Source: Dyadobacter arcticus
Lineage (GTDB): Bacteria > Bacteroidota > Bacteroidia > Cytophagales > Spirosomataceae
Length of the DNA: 64,000 bases
Assembly: GCF_011762185.1 (NCBI RefSeq)
Contig: NZ_JAASQJ010000001.1
Span: forward strand, 992,001-1,056,000
Reading direction: 5' to 3'
The notes beneath the pieces are model-generated. The model was given only the letters and a program-made list of their open reading frames with translations, did not search any database and was not told the DNA's origin. This document shows positions 52,534 through 62,213 of this stretch, piece after piece. The translations under genes were made by a program, and so were the position numbers. Numbering within the stretch: the stretch's first letter is position 1; every line of letters begins with the position of its first letter.

Positions 52534-53907
52534 TTAATTATAACCTTCATTTTGAACCAATTCCGGATTGACATCTATCTCGCGTTGCGGGATCGGAAGA
52601 ATAAGTTTTGGAGAATTGTAAGGAATCGTTCCCACAGCTAGCTTGTTCCTTTTAATGTCATGAAGCATATGGCCTTCAAATGCAAGTTCCAGGTGGCGCT
52701 CTCTGAGGATCGATGCCAATGTTACCGTTGCGGTGGCTTTCAAACCAGCCCTCGTGCGGATTGCATTGATATCTTCCACCGGCATTGCACCCACAGCAGT
52801 TCCCAGTCTGAAATTGGTTTCCGCACGCGTCAAGTACATTTCGCCCAGCCTGAATTGCAAAACGTTGCCAAACGTGTCAAGATGCTTTTGCGTAAGCGTA
52901 TAAGAAGGGCTTATGAAGAATGCGCCGCGCTGGTCGCCCACTTCATACAATGCACGATGCTTTGCCAATACGCGTATATCCCCGCGCCCTGATGTACCCG
53001 GAATGTCATCGATCGCCGCTCCAAAAAAGGTCGTCATGTCGTTTACGCCATCTTGCTGGGTTACTACCATTGAGAAAATGTATTCGTCAGGGTTAGCACC
53101 TCCGTTCGTGAGGAATGTGAAGAACAATGATGAGAATGTAGCATTCAACTCAAACGCGCCAGACTCAATGATTTCATTCGCCTCGGTGCGTGCGGCAGCA
53201 AAGTTGGACTGCATCAGGTAAACGCGTGACAGTTGCGCAGAAGCGGCGTATTTGGTTGCATAAATGGTATTTTCTTCCGGCAATAAAGATTTAGCTTTTG
53301 TCAGATCCTCTATGACCAATGCGTAAACTTCTGCGACAGAATTTCTTGGAACATTATCAGCATCTGTCACACCGCGTGTCGGGGTCAATACCAACGGCAC
53401 ACCCGGATTGACGGCATTGTCGCCGTCTCCCCAGGTTTTAGCATAGAGCCTCACCAGGTCAAAATAAAGCGAGGCACGGATAAAACGCGCTTCACCTTCC
53501 ACTCTCGCCTTTTTGTCTTCATCAAGAATGTCGAGCGCCGTTAATACGTTGTTGCAGCGGTTGATGGTCACATAAGAGTCGCGCCAGGTTGTCAATGCGG
53601 TTGCATTGGCCGTAGTAATTTCCTTATTGAACATTTCCAGCAGGTTTTGAAAAGTACCTCCAAAGCCCAGCTCGTCGCTGTTCCCAAGCAACTCGGATGA
53701 ATATTGAAAACCACCGCCGTACACATCACCATCCTGCAATCCGTCATAACAGCCAATTAAAGTCACTTCAACATCTCTTGAAGTACTTAATGCCGCGTTT
53801 TCATCAATACTTTGGGTCGGCGCAACGTCCAGCTTGCTGTCGCAGCTGCTCGTCAGGAACAATGATGCGGACAACGCCAGGGAATATATAAATATGTTCT
53901 TTTTCAT
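52534..53907 (-). CDS. RagB/SusD family lipoprotein (locus 2)
   Basis: 457 residues. Lipobox TSSC (Cys22). SusD fold blocks RVEGEARFIRASLYFDLVRL, YAASAQLSRVYLMQSNFA, FRLGEMYLTRAETNFRLG and RERHLELAFEGHMLHDIKRN, ending IPQREIDVNPELVQNEGY (the usual C-terminal IPxxEIxxNP). Forms the surface lid of the upstream SusC. 27 bases separate it from the SusC stop. No enzyme gene is linked. Confidence 0.94.
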   Translation of the reverse strand: MKKNIFIYSLALSASLFLTSSCDSKLDVAPTQSIDENAALSTSRDVEVTLIGCYDGLQDGDVYGGGFQYSSELLGNSDELGFGGTFQNLLEMFNKEITTANATALTTWRDSYVTINRCNNVLTALDILDEDKKARVEGEARFIRASLYFDLVRLYAKTWGDGDNAVNPGVPLVLTPTRGVTDADNVPRNSVAEVYALVIEDLTKAKSLLPEENTIYATKYAASAQLSRVYLMQSNFAAARTEANEIIESGAFELNATFSSLFFTFLTNGGANPDEYIFSMVVTQQDGVNDMTTFFGAAIDDIPGTSGRGDIRVLAKHRALYEVGDQRGAFFISPSYTLTQKHLDTFGNVLQFRLGEMYLTRAETNFRLGTAVGAMPVEDINAIRTRAGLKATATVTLASILRERHLELAFEGHMLHDIKRNKLAVGTIPYNSPKLILPIPQREIDVNPELVQNEGYN

Positions 53908-53934
53908 AGTTCTGTAAAATGAATGAGGCTAATG

Positions 53935-56900
53935 TTAGAAACCGATATTGATACCAGCAAGGATGGTGCGGGGCTGAGGGGCTGTGTAAAAGTCATTGCC
54001 TAAGGCGAATTTCAAATCCCTGTCACTTGCGTCGTCCGTATTTACCTCGGGATCCCAGCCTTTGTAATTGGTAAATGTGGCCAGGTTCAATGCTGAGACG
54101 TAAACCCGGATTCGGTCCATTTTAATGCGTTTGAGCAATGCTGATGGCAGATTGTATCCCAATGTTACCGAACGAAGGCGGAGATAGGAGCCGTCGAAGA
54201 TATAGCGTGAAGAAGCCTGGTTGCCGTTTGCACGGTACAGACGCGCCTCGGGAACATCGGTATCAGGGTTTTCCGCAGTCCAGGCTTTCAGCTGATCGGC
54301 CGTTTGGTTGTCTTCATAAATGCCATTTGCCGAAGAATACTGACCTACGCCATAGAAATTGATTTTATTTCCCGAAACACCATTAAAGAATACATTCAGG
54401 TCTAAACCTTTGAATGCGAATGTATTGGTGATACCGCCTACCAATTTAGGGTTTGGATTTCCTACCACCACTCTCTGGGCGCTGTTGAAACCGCTATTTG
54501 TAACTGTTGAGCGGTCCACAGATCCGTCAGCGGTTTTTGTGTTTTTATAAAATAATGCATCCCCATTCGACTTATCTACACCTGCATATTCAACCGCATA
54601 AAACACGCCCACGGCCTCACCTTCCATCACGCGGCTCATGCTTCGGATGCCCCCTTCAATAATCTGCCCCTGAATGTCAATCACCTTGTTCTTGTTGGTT
54701 GCAAGATTAAGGGACGTATTCCATTTGAATGCACCAACCGCGTTTTGCGTATTAAGTACAAATTCAAAACCTTTGTTTTCAAGCTTTCCGACGTTGTCTA
54801 CCTGGATCGAAAACCCGGATGTAGACGGAACATTCACTTCAAGCAGCAAACCATCTGTTTTCTTCTCGTAATAATCGACCTCACCATTAATGCGGTTATT
54901 AAACAGACCGAAATCCACGCCAATGTCAACTTGTTTGGTGGTTTCCCATCTCAGGTCCGGATTACCAATCTGCGATGGACGTTGTCCTGCGGCACCGGCA
55001 TAACCGGCGTCACCGGAAAAAAGACCTAATTGAGGAAAATCCCCGATTTCAGAATTACCCGTTGCACCGTAACTGCCCCTGATTTTCAAAAAACTAAGGG
55101 TATTGTTGTTTTTCAAGAAGTTTTCCTCAGTCAAGACCCAGCCTGCTGAAACCGATGGGAAGAACCCGTATCGTGAATTAGCGCCAAAACGGGATGAACC
55201 GTCTATCCTGGCGCTCGCAGATAATAAATATTTGTCAGAGAATTTATAATTTAAACGCAGGAAATAGGATAGAAAACGATAGTTGGTTTCGCTGGAACTG
55301 CCATCCGATTTTGTCGCTGCGCTGGCGATCTTCTTATACGAGTCTGACGGGAATTGGGTCCCTTCAATAAAGCTCAGCTTATTTTGGGATTGCTGATAAG
55401 ACATACCCAACGTAGCGCCGATTCCATGTGAGCCAAACACTTTATCATAAGAGAAAAAGTTGTTGGTATTGTAATTGGTTACAAAAGTGCCATAATTACT
55501 TCCCAATCCACTGCTGGCCGTCCCAATGTTGCGGACGTTCTGGCTTTGGTAATAACCCTCTTCGTTTTGATTGAGCAGATCAATGCCCAATTCACTGCGA
55601 AATTTCAATTCCGGCGTAAAGCTGATCTGGGCATAGGCGTTGGTCAGGTTACGGAAGGAAGTAGCAACGAAGCTTGCGTAATTAATCGAAATGAGCGGGT
55701 TAAAATAAACCGGCACGTAAATGTCGCCCGGAGGTGTTCCGGTTGGCAGGCCCGTTGATGGATCAGTGAACGGCGTCAAAGGCGTCAAAGCCGACATTTG
55801 CAGTGGATTAGAGAATGCGTTGTCACCTGGAAGGCGATAGTTTCTGGTACGGGCCAATCCCATCGAAAGGCCGATCTGTAACCATTTATAAGCCTGATGA
55901 TCCAGATTCATCCTCATCGAAACGCGATCCAGTTTGTTACCTATCAATGTTCCTTTTTGGTTGAGATATTGACCAGAAAGGAAAAATTTGGTTTTATCAT
56001 TTCCACCATTCAACTGAAAATCAAGCTGTTGCATGGGTGCTTTCTGGAAAGCTTGGTCCTGCCATAAATATTCTTTCTGATCGGGCGTATTGAAAGTTCC
56101 TAAGCTCTGATAGTCCAAAAACCCGCCCGGGCCAATAATACTTTGCGTATACGAATCGGGGTCAGCCGGATCTATGCCTGCAATCCGGTCGCGGTTACCT
56201 GCCGCCATCGTATAAAATTTCACATATTCGTCAGCATTCAGGAACCGGACGCGTCTGGTTGCTTCTGAGGATCCAAGCTGATAGTTGATACTCACATTGG
56301 TTTTTCCCGACTTGCCGCGTTTGGTTGTAATTAGCACCACACCATTGGCCGCCCTGGACCCATAAATAGCACCTGCCGACGCATCTTTCAGAATTTCAAT
56401 AGATTCAATATCATTGGAATTGATATCAGCAAGCGGGTTAGTTTGGCCTCCGCCACTATTGCTCAAATCTGAAGTGGTAATGGGCATTCCGTCCACAACA
56501 TATAGTGGCTGGCTGCTGGCACTTATGGATGAATTTCCGCGAATACGCACATTAATCGCCTGACCGAGTTTACCCGAGCCACTGTTCACATAAACACCCG
56601 CTGCCCGTCCCTGCAAGGCGGCATCCACACTCGCTACGGGCATATTTTGAATTTCGGAGCCTTTTACCTGGGCGATGTTACCGGTCAGGTCGCGCTTTAT
56701 CTGAGATCCAAAACCAGTGATTACCACTTCTGATAAACTGCGTGAATCACTCGAAAGCTTTACATTGATTACACTTTGACCTCCAACAGCGATTTCCTGT
56801 GCAACCATTCCCACAAAACTGAAAACAAGTATTGAACTCGAGGATGGAACATTGATCGCGAAATTTCCGTCTGCGTCGGTTTGTGTTCCCGCTGTTGATT

Positions 56901-57039
56901 CCTTTACCTGGATTGAAGCTCCCGGCAATGGAGAATCGTCATCTGTTGTCACTTTTCCGGTGATCCGCATGTCTTGCCCACTCGCGGGCAGCCATGTAAC
57001 CACACAAATTAAAAACGCCAATAGCAAAAATTTGTTCAT
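53935..57039 (-). CDS. SusC/RagA family TonB-linked outer membrane protein (locus 2)
   Basis: 1034 residues. Signal peptide cut after PASGQ, CarboxypepD_reg domain (ITGKVTTDDDSPLPGASIQV), plug with VRIRGNSSISASSQPLYVVD and IESIEILKDASAGAIYGSRA, then the barrel with the FDGSYLRLRSVTLGYNLPSA signature near the end. An active importer with the SusD gene following. Unlike locus 1 there are no accessory lipoproteins, so the ligand is not indicated. A clear promoter lies at 57075-57105. Confidence 0.95.
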   Translation of the reverse strand: MNKFLLLAFLICVVTWLPASGQDMRITGKVTTDDDSPLPGASIQVKESTAGTQTDADGNFAINVPSSSSILVFSFVGMVAQEIAVGGQSVINVKLSSDSRSLSEVVITGFGSQIKRDLTGNIAQVKGSEIQNMPVASVDAALQGRAAGVYVNSGSGKLGQAINVRIRGNSSISASSQPLYVVDGMPITTSDLSNSGGGQTNPLADINSNDIESIEILKDASAGAIYGSRAANGVVLITTKRGKSGKTNVSINYQLGSSEATRRVRFLNADEYVKFYTMAAGNRDRIAGIDPADPDSYTQSIIGPGGFLDYQSLGTFNTPDQKEYLWQDQAFQKAPMQQLDFQLNGGNDKTKFFLSGQYLNQKGTLIGNKLDRVSMRMNLDHQAYKWLQIGLSMGLARTRNYRLPGDNAFSNPLQMSALTPLTPFTDPSTGLPTGTPPGDIYVPVYFNPLISINYASFVATSFRNLTNAYAQISFTPELKFRSELGIDLLNQNEEGYYQSQNVRNIGTASSGLGSNYGTFVTNYNTNNFFSYDKVFGSHGIGATLGMSYQQSQNKLSFIEGTQFPSDSYKKIASAATKSDGSSSETNYRFLSYFLRLNYKFSDKYLLSASARIDGSSRFGANSRYGFFPSVSAGWVLTEENFLKNNNTLSFLKIRGSYGATGNSEIGDFPQLGLFSGDAGYAGAAGQRPSQIGNPDLRWETTKQVDIGVDFGLFNNRINGEVDYYEKKTDGLLLEVNVPSTSGFSIQVDNVGKLENKGFEFVLNTQNAVGAFKWNTSLNLATNKNKVIDIQGQIIEGGIRSMSRVMEGEAVGVFYAVEYAGVDKSNGDALFYKNTKTADGSVDRSTVTNSGFNSAQRVVVGNPNPKLVGGITNTFAFKGLDLNVFFNGVSGNKINFYGVGQYSSANGIYEDNQTADQLKAWTAENPDTDVPEARLYRANGNQASSRYIFDGSYLRLRSVTLGYNLPSALLKRIKMDRIRVYVSALNLATFTNYKGWDPEVNTDDASDRDLKFALGNDFYTAPQPRTILAGINIGF

Positions 57040-57074
57040 AACGGCTAGTTTGGTTAATACGAAGTTATATAGAA

Positions 57075-57105
57075 CAAATATATGTGTGCTGGTAGATTTA
57101 CCAAA
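57075..57105 (-). promoter_or_regulatory. Bacteroidetes-type promoter of SusC locus 2
   Basis: Minus strand TTTG (57102-57105), 19 bases, TATATTTG (57075-57082), an exact match to TTTG/TAnnTTTG. Start of transcription would be near 57068, about 29 bases before the ATG. Confidence 0.7.
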
Positions 57106-57250
57106 TTTTATAATGAGTTATTTCATTTTCTCCATAATAGAATTTTGACACTATTTTAGATAGAACGTAATTTTTCGATTGTTTTAAGCAAAAAACGAGG
57201 AATTAACCATGTAGAAGATGAATAGCATAATTTTGACGAATTGGATTTTT

Positions 57251-58030
57251 CTACCAATACTTCCCTTTTGACATACCGAACTTGAAGCCGCGCCAGATTA
57301 TCCGGATGTGGTTAAATAGCGTAGGTATAATGCCGAAATGTTTGCTAAGAACTTTGAAGCGATCGGTGAGCGAGCGTCTGTGATTTTGCACCGAGAAACC
57401 TCCAACCAAATATCTACAAAGAATGAAGGGCAGATATTTAGCCTGCCTGGCAGATTGGAGACATGTAATTTCCCAATCGATATCGGCACTGAGATTGTGT
57501 ATGTCGTAAAGTGGAACAATTGCTTTTTTCGCAACAAATGCCTGATGACAAACCTTCATTCCCAAAGAGAAATCCTGCCATTTCAGGTTTTTTGGAAGGG
57601 TATGCGGAGTAATGATGCTCCTTAATCCTATTTCAGTCCCATTTTCCCGGACCATCATTGCATCGCTGTAGTAAATGTCGGCTTCTTCTTCGAGCTTTTT
57701 TAGAAGGTTTGACAGTACATTCGAATCATATATCTCGTCTCCCGCATTCAAAAACCACAAATATTTCCCCGTAGAAGCTGCAATGCCCTTATTCATAGCA
57801 TCATACAAGCCCTGATCTTTTTCTGAGATAACTTGGGAGATGATATGGGAATACTGGTCTGCTGTCTTCCAAGTAGCATCCACAGAAGCACCATCGATGA
57901 TCAGGTATTCAACAACGGAAGGATCTTGCAAGTTACGAAGGGCATTTTCTATGCTTGACAAAGTGCGTGGTAAGAACCGCTCTGCATTGAAAGTGACGGT
58001 GATAATTGTAAGGAACGGCGGGTTATTCAT
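57251..58030 (-). CDS. Family 2 glycosyltransferase
   Basis: 259 residues. GT-A opening LTIITVTFNAERFLPRTLSS, VEYLIIDGASVDATW (first Asp motif), EKDQGLYDAMNKGIAASTGK and YLWFLNAGDEIY (second motif). Transfers a sugar from an activated donor to the growing chain on the cytoplasmic face. Starts within the end of the GT4 gene (8-base overlap), so both are co-translated. Complete length for this family; acceptor unknown. Confidence 0.9.
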   Translation of the reverse strand: MNNPPFLTIITVTFNAERFLPRTLSSIENALRNLQDPSVVEYLIIDGASVDATWKTADQYSHIISQVISEKDQGLYDAMNKGIAASTGKYLWFLNAGDEIYDSNVLSNLLKKLEEEADIYYSDAMMVRENGTEIGLRSIITPHTLPKNLKWQDFSLGMKVCHQAFVAKKAIVPLYDIHNLSADIDWEITCLQSARQAKYLPFILCRYLVGGFSVQNHRRSLTDRFKVLSKHFGIIPTLFNHIRIIWRGFKFGMSKGKYW

Positions 58031-59273
58031 TTAGCATCGACTGATATAATATTCGATATTTCTCAGCGATAATGTGTTCGGAATAAGTATTAAGCACTTT
58101 TTCCCGCGCATTGGAAGAGAGGTCGCCGTTACTGTTGTTTTGTATTATCCAGCTTATCCCTTCTGCCAGTGAAGCAGCAGACCTGTTTTCCGAAACATAT
58201 CCATTAACCTGATGATCAATCATTTCGGGAATCCCGCCAGTCGCAAAACCAACTGCCGGGATTGCACAGGCCATCGCTTCCATAATGGTATTAGGCAGGT
58301 TATCTTCCAGGGACGGGACAACGATCAAATCTACTGCATTATACGCATTGATCAGGTCTTCCGTCCGGGTAATTTTGCCCAAATAGTGAACTGGAACAGG
58401 AAATTCATCAAAAGCTATCGCTCTCGCCTTCCCTAAAATTAATACTTCCAAATCGTCAAAATCCTTGCGTAAGAGCGCCATAGCTTCGCGGAAGAAATTA
58501 AAACCCTTACGAGGATCTTGCGTATTGGCGCCGACAAAAAGAATGAATCTTTTATTAGCAGGTAATTGAAGCTTTGCTCTGATTTCTGCCGTGTTCAGAG
58601 GTTTAAATATTGCCGTATCAATGCAATTGGGAATATTCAGAGAATGAAGATGCTTTGTAAGTGCAGCAGTTTTGACTGTTTTGTCGAGCCAGAGGCTTGG
58701 GGATATGAGAGCGAGCCTGGTTTGATCGTACAAGTCTTTTTTAAATTCAAACTGAGAAAATGAAATGTCGTATTGGTCTGGTTTTGCCAAGAAAGGACAG
58801 TAGCAGCAATGGTTAAGATAGTGATTACAGCCTCTACTGTAATGACAGCCGCCAGTAAACGTCCACATATCATGCAGCGTCCACACAACTGGTTTCCCAA
58901 GGGAAAATAGTTTGCTCAGGCTGTTAATGGACAAAAACCCAAAATTGATCCAATGTAAGTGAATGATATTGGCCCGCTCGACCAGCGGATGCTGGCTAAC
59001 ATCTGCACCCACTTCCGCAGGTGAGAAGGCGAACCGGATTGACTTATCTTTTTCCTGTGGCAGGAAATACAGTCTTTCAGCCACAAAACGGCCCCAGGCT
59101 ACTCGGGAATCCCACTTGTTTTCGGCTAGTGAGGTGACGTTATCTTCCTCCAAAAGTGACGAAGGGACCAGCATTTCAGATTCTATTCCCGCTTTCACCA
59201 AGGCGCGATGCAGCCGTGTTGCTGCCACGCCGGCCCCTCCTTCCAAATGAAATGTACTTAGATGAAGTACCAT
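58023..59273 (-). CDS. Family 4 glycosyltransferase
   Basis: 416 residues. GT-B fold: N-terminal LSTFHLEGGAGVAATRLHRA (G-rich loop), HWINFGFLSIN and HDMWTFTGGC; C-terminal NKRFILFVGANTQDPRKGFN and the EX7E-type VPSLEDNLPNTIMEAMACAI. A Cys/His-rich insert (CHYSRGCNHYLNHCCYCPF) is also present. Retaining transferase of the GT4 type in polysaccharide assembly. Overlaps GT2 by 8 bases. The divergent methyltransferase gene starts 130 bases away. Confidence 0.9.
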   Translation of the reverse strand: MVLHLSTFHLEGGAGVAATRLHRALVKAGIESEMLVPSSLLEEDNVTSLAENKWDSRVAWGRFVAERLYFLPQEKDKSIRFAFSPAEVGADVSQHPLVERANIIHLHWINFGFLSINSLSKLFSLGKPVVWTLHDMWTFTGGCHYSRGCNHYLNHCCYCPFLAKPDQYDISFSQFEFKKDLYDQTRLALISPSLWLDKTVKTAALTKHLHSLNIPNCIDTAIFKPLNTAEIRAKLQLPANKRFILFVGANTQDPRKGFNFFREAMALLRKDFDDLEVLILGKARAIAFDEFPVPVHYLGKITRTEDLINAYNAVDLIVVPSLEDNLPNTIMEAMACAIPAVGFATGGIPEMIDHQVNGYVSENRSAASLAEGISWIIQNNSNGDLSSNAREKVLNTYSEHIIAEKYRILYQSMLNE

Positions 59274-59403
59274 GTAGAATTGGAATTGATGTCTTTAATT
59301 TGGAATTGATTCTGAGTTATCCGGCTAAAATTAATAGTTCTGTGGTTAAATAATTTTTATTCGTTAAAACTATCTTTATCCGAAATTAAGTAATCCAGGG
59401 ACG

Positions 59404-60312
59404 ATGTCTAACGAAAAGCGGAGCCACGAAGCGCATTCTGAATGGTATGAGGTACAATATGCAACCAAGGAGGCAAAAGATAGGGCCATTGAGTTATGGG
59501 AATATGATCATGAGCATAAGACCATTAATAACTGGATCCACCATCGCATGCTCAAATTGACGGACCCATTCGTTAAAGAACCTAAATCCTGGCTTACCGT
59601 GGGCGACGGCTATGGATTCGATGCCAATCATTTTTTCAGAAAAGGGCTTGATGTAACAGCTACTGATATCTCCGGGACTTTTCTTCCTCTGTCCAAGTCA
59701 AGAGGTTTTTTGGAGAAGTATTCGGTTGAAAATGTTGAACGACTAAGTTTTGGCGATAATAGCTTTGACTATATTTTTTGTAAAGAAGCCTATCATCATT
59801 TTCCAAGGCCCTATCTGGGAGTTTATGAAATGTTGCGGGTAGCCAGGGAAGCGGTTATCCTGGTTGAACCGCACGATCCGATTTCAAGAATGCCATTTTT
59901 GCTTGCTTTAAGGAATGTATTCGATCGCTGGGACACTTCTTTGTTGCAGAAGTATTGGAAAAATAGATATTCTTTTGAAGAGGTCGGCAACTATGTTTTC
60001 AAGCTTTCCGAGAGGGAAATGGACAAGCTGGCCAACGGCATGGGTCTCCCGGCAGTTGCTTTTAAAGGGATTAACAATAATTATTATCATCCGGCTTACA
60101 GCCAGGAGAAAGCGGACAGTTCTTCCGCAGCATTTAGAAAGATCAGCCGAAAACTTTCATTTCATAATCTTCTGACGAGGTTGTCGCTCATGCCTGCGCA
60201 GGTCTTGTGTGCAGTTATCTTCAAAAAACTTCCTTCCCAAACGGTTATCGATGCGATGAAGCGAGATGGGTTTCAGGTACATATCTTTCCGCTCAATCCA
60301 TACGCCAAGTAG
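59404..60312 (+). CDS. Class I SAM-dependent methyltransferase
   Basis: 302 residues. SAM-binding motif I as WLTVGDGYGFDANHF (Gly-rich) and the motif-IV region FGDNSFDYIFCKEAYHHFPR, as in the Methyltransf_11 family. Probably methylates a sugar or a lipid-linked intermediate in the polysaccharide cluster. It is on the plus strand facing away from the GT4 gene, followed by the convergent ORF6N gene 14 bases downstream. Substrate unknown. Confidence 0.85.
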   Translation: MSNEKRSHEAHSEWYEVQYATKEAKDRAIELWEYDHEHKTINNWIHHRMLKLTDPFVKEPKSWLTVGDGYGFDANHFFRKGLDVTATDISGTFLPLSKSRGFLEKYSVENVERLSFGDNSFDYIFCKEAYHHFPRPYLGVYEMLRVAREAVILVEPHDPISRMPFLLALRNVFDRWDTSLLQKYWKNRYSFEEVGNYVFKLSEREMDKLANGMGLPAVAFKGINNNYYHPAYSQEKADSSSAAFRKISRKLSFHNLLTRLSLMPAQVLCAVIFKKLPSQTVIDAMKRDGFQVHIFPLNPYAK

Positions 60313-60326
60313 TAAATATTATTCTA

Positions 60327-60836
60327 TCAAAAGCCAATGGAATTTCTTTCCGGTGTCGGGGGATTGAGTAAGTAGTTCAGAGCCTGATGAATGTCATCAA
60401 ATTTGAGGTGCATCTCATCTTCCAGTTTGCCAATTCGGATTTTCAACTCTTCGGAATCCAGATAATGCTGCCGTATCATAACAAAAGCGCGCATAATGGA
60501 GATGTTTACCGCCAGGGCTTTCTTACTTTTCAGTACGCTTGACAGCATTGCAACGCCTTGTTCGGTAAAGGCGAAGGGCAGATACCTTGCGCCTCCCCGA
60601 CTTGAGGTCACAATTTGTGACCTCAAGTTCTCAGCTTCTTTTTGAGTCAGCTCAAACATAAAGTCATCCGGAAAGCGATCCAAATTTCTTCTCACGGCCT
60701 GTTTAAGCACTTTCGTTTCAACTTCATACATTTCAGCCAGGTCGAAATCCAGCATTATTTTATAACCTCGTAATGTGAATACCTTATTTTGAATAATTGC
60801 CAATTCCATAAAAAAGGGGGATTTATTTTGTGACAT
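60327..60836 (-). CDS. ORF6N domain protein
   Basis: 169 residues. ORF6N/KilA-N-like domain at about 10-100: MELAIIQNKVFTLRGYKIML, FDLAEMYEVETKVLKQAVRR, NLDRFPDDFMFELTQKEAEN, then LPFAFTEQGVAMLSSVL and a helical tail (IGKLEDEMHLKFDDIHQALN). ORF6N proteins are DNA-binding and phage- or mobile-element-associated. Located between the methyltransferase and sugar dehydrogenase genes, opposite strand, so probably an insertion of an accessory gene. Confidence 0.88.
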   Translation of the reverse strand: MSQNKSPFFMELAIIQNKVFTLRGYKIMLDFDLAEMYEVETKVLKQAVRRNLDRFPDDFMFELTQKEAENLRSQIVTSSRGGARYLPFAFTEQGVAMLSSVLKSKKALAVNISIMRAFVMIRQHYLDSEELKIRIGKLEDEMHLKFDDIHQALNYLLNPPTPERNSIGF

Positions 60837-60943
60837 ATTTATATGAATACGTACAGGTTAACCATAAGTCACAGCCCCTCAGAAAATTTTTTGGTAGGGT
60901 TAAATATGCATAGTTTTATGCTCCACATAATTTGAAAAGCGTC

Positions 60944-62209
60944 ATGCCACGGGAGTCGGAAATAAAAATTGCAGTGATTGGACTTGGATATGTAGGGCTT
61001 CCCTTGGCTGTCGCATTGAGCCAAAAATATTCGGTTCTGGGCTTTGATATTAATTCAAGAAGGATTGAGGAGTTGAGGAAAAATGATGATGGCACGCAGG
61101 AAGTTTCCCGCGATGTGCTTCAAAATCTTACTAATCTCGATTTTTCCGACAGTGAAAAGGATTTGATCTCATGCAATGTGTTCATTGTGACGGTTCCAAC
61201 ACCCGTGGATATTTATAAAAAACCTAACCTGGCCCCTCTCCTCACAGCCAGCAGAATGATCGGAAAAATATTGAAAAAGAATGATGTAGTGATTTATGAA
61301 TCAACCGTTTATCCGGGATGTACGGAGGAGGATTGCGTTCCTGTATTGGTCAAAGAAAGTGGTTTAAAGTATAATGTGGACTTTTACTGCGGGTATTCTC
61401 CCGAGCGCATTAATCCCGGAGATAAGGTCAATACGCTTACGAAAATCAGGAAAGTAACCTCCGGATCTACTCCGGCAGCGGCGAAGTTTATAGATAACTT
61501 ATATAGCTCTGTGATTGAAGCGGGCACGCATCCGACATCAAGCATCAAAGTAGCGGAAGCCTCCAAAGCGATTGAAAATGCGCAGCGGGATGTTAATATT
61601 TCGTTTGTCAATGAGCTTGCGCTGATCTTCGACCGAATGGATATTGATACCACGGAAGTGCTCGAAGCAGCTGGTACCAAATGGAATTTTTTGAAATACA
61701 AACCTGGCTTAGTTGGGGGGCATTGCATTGGAGTTGATCCCTACTACCTCTTACACAAAGCTGAGGCATTAGGCTATTATCCGCAAGTAATCCTGTCGGG
61801 AAGACGGGTCAATGATACCATGGGAATTTTTGTAGCTAATAAACTCGTCAAGTTAATGATCCGTAAAGGGCTTAAAATTGAAGGGAGCCGGGTGTTGGTT
61901 TTAGGAATTACCTTTAAAGAAAACTGCCCAGACATTAGAAATACCAGGGTGACAGAAGTCTACCGTGAACTTAAAGATTTCGGAATGCAGGTGGAAGTTT
62001 ACGATCCCTGGGCATCTCGCGATCAGGTGGCAAAAGAGTACAAACTTTCAATGCTTGAACAGCCAACAGGAAAGTACGATGCCATATTGCTTACCGTCGC
62101 ACACGATTTATTTCAAAATCTTGATCTTCAAAGTTTTATGAAAGATAAGTCGGTCGTTTTTGACTTAAAGTCAATTTTGCCGAGGGAATTGGTGGATTCC
62201 AGATTATGA
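60944..62209 (+). CDS. Nucleotide sugar dehydrogenase (UDP-HexNAc type)
   Basis: 421 residues from the ATG at 60944 (TTG at 60932 is in frame but poorer). NAD-binding VIGLGYVGLPLAVALS, VIYESTVYPGCTEEDCVPVL, YSPERINPGDKVNTL and catalytic Cys261 in GGHCIGVDPYYL, then VLGITFKENCPDIRNTR. The PSxRIxPG-like and GxHCIPVDPxYL-type pattern marks UDP-N-acetyl-hexosamine 6-dehydrogenases (WecC/TviB type). Oxidises UDP-GlcNAc/GalNAc/ManNAc to the uronic acid for capsule or O-antigen. Stops 4 bases from the convergent FkbM gene. Confidence 0.92.
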   Translation: MPRESEIKIAVIGLGYVGLPLAVALSQKYSVLGFDINSRRIEELRKNDDGTQEVSRDVLQNLTNLDFSDSEKDLISCNVFIVTVPTPVDIYKKPNLAPLLTASRMIGKILKKNDVVIYESTVYPGCTEEDCVPVLVKESGLKYNVDFYCGYSPERINPGDKVNTLTKIRKVTSGSTPAAAKFIDNLYSSVIEAGTHPTSSIKVAEASKAIENAQRDVNISFVNELALIFDRMDIDTTEVLEAAGTKWNFLKYKPGLVGGHCIGVDPYYLLHKAEALGYYPQVILSGRRVNDTMGIFVANKLVKLMIRKGLKIEGSRVLVLGITFKENCPDIRNTRVTEVYRELKDFGMQVEVYDPWASRDQVAKEYKLSMLEQPTGKYDAILLTVAHDLFQNLDLQSFMKDKSVVFDLKSILPRELVDSRL

Positions 62210-62213
62210 AAGT

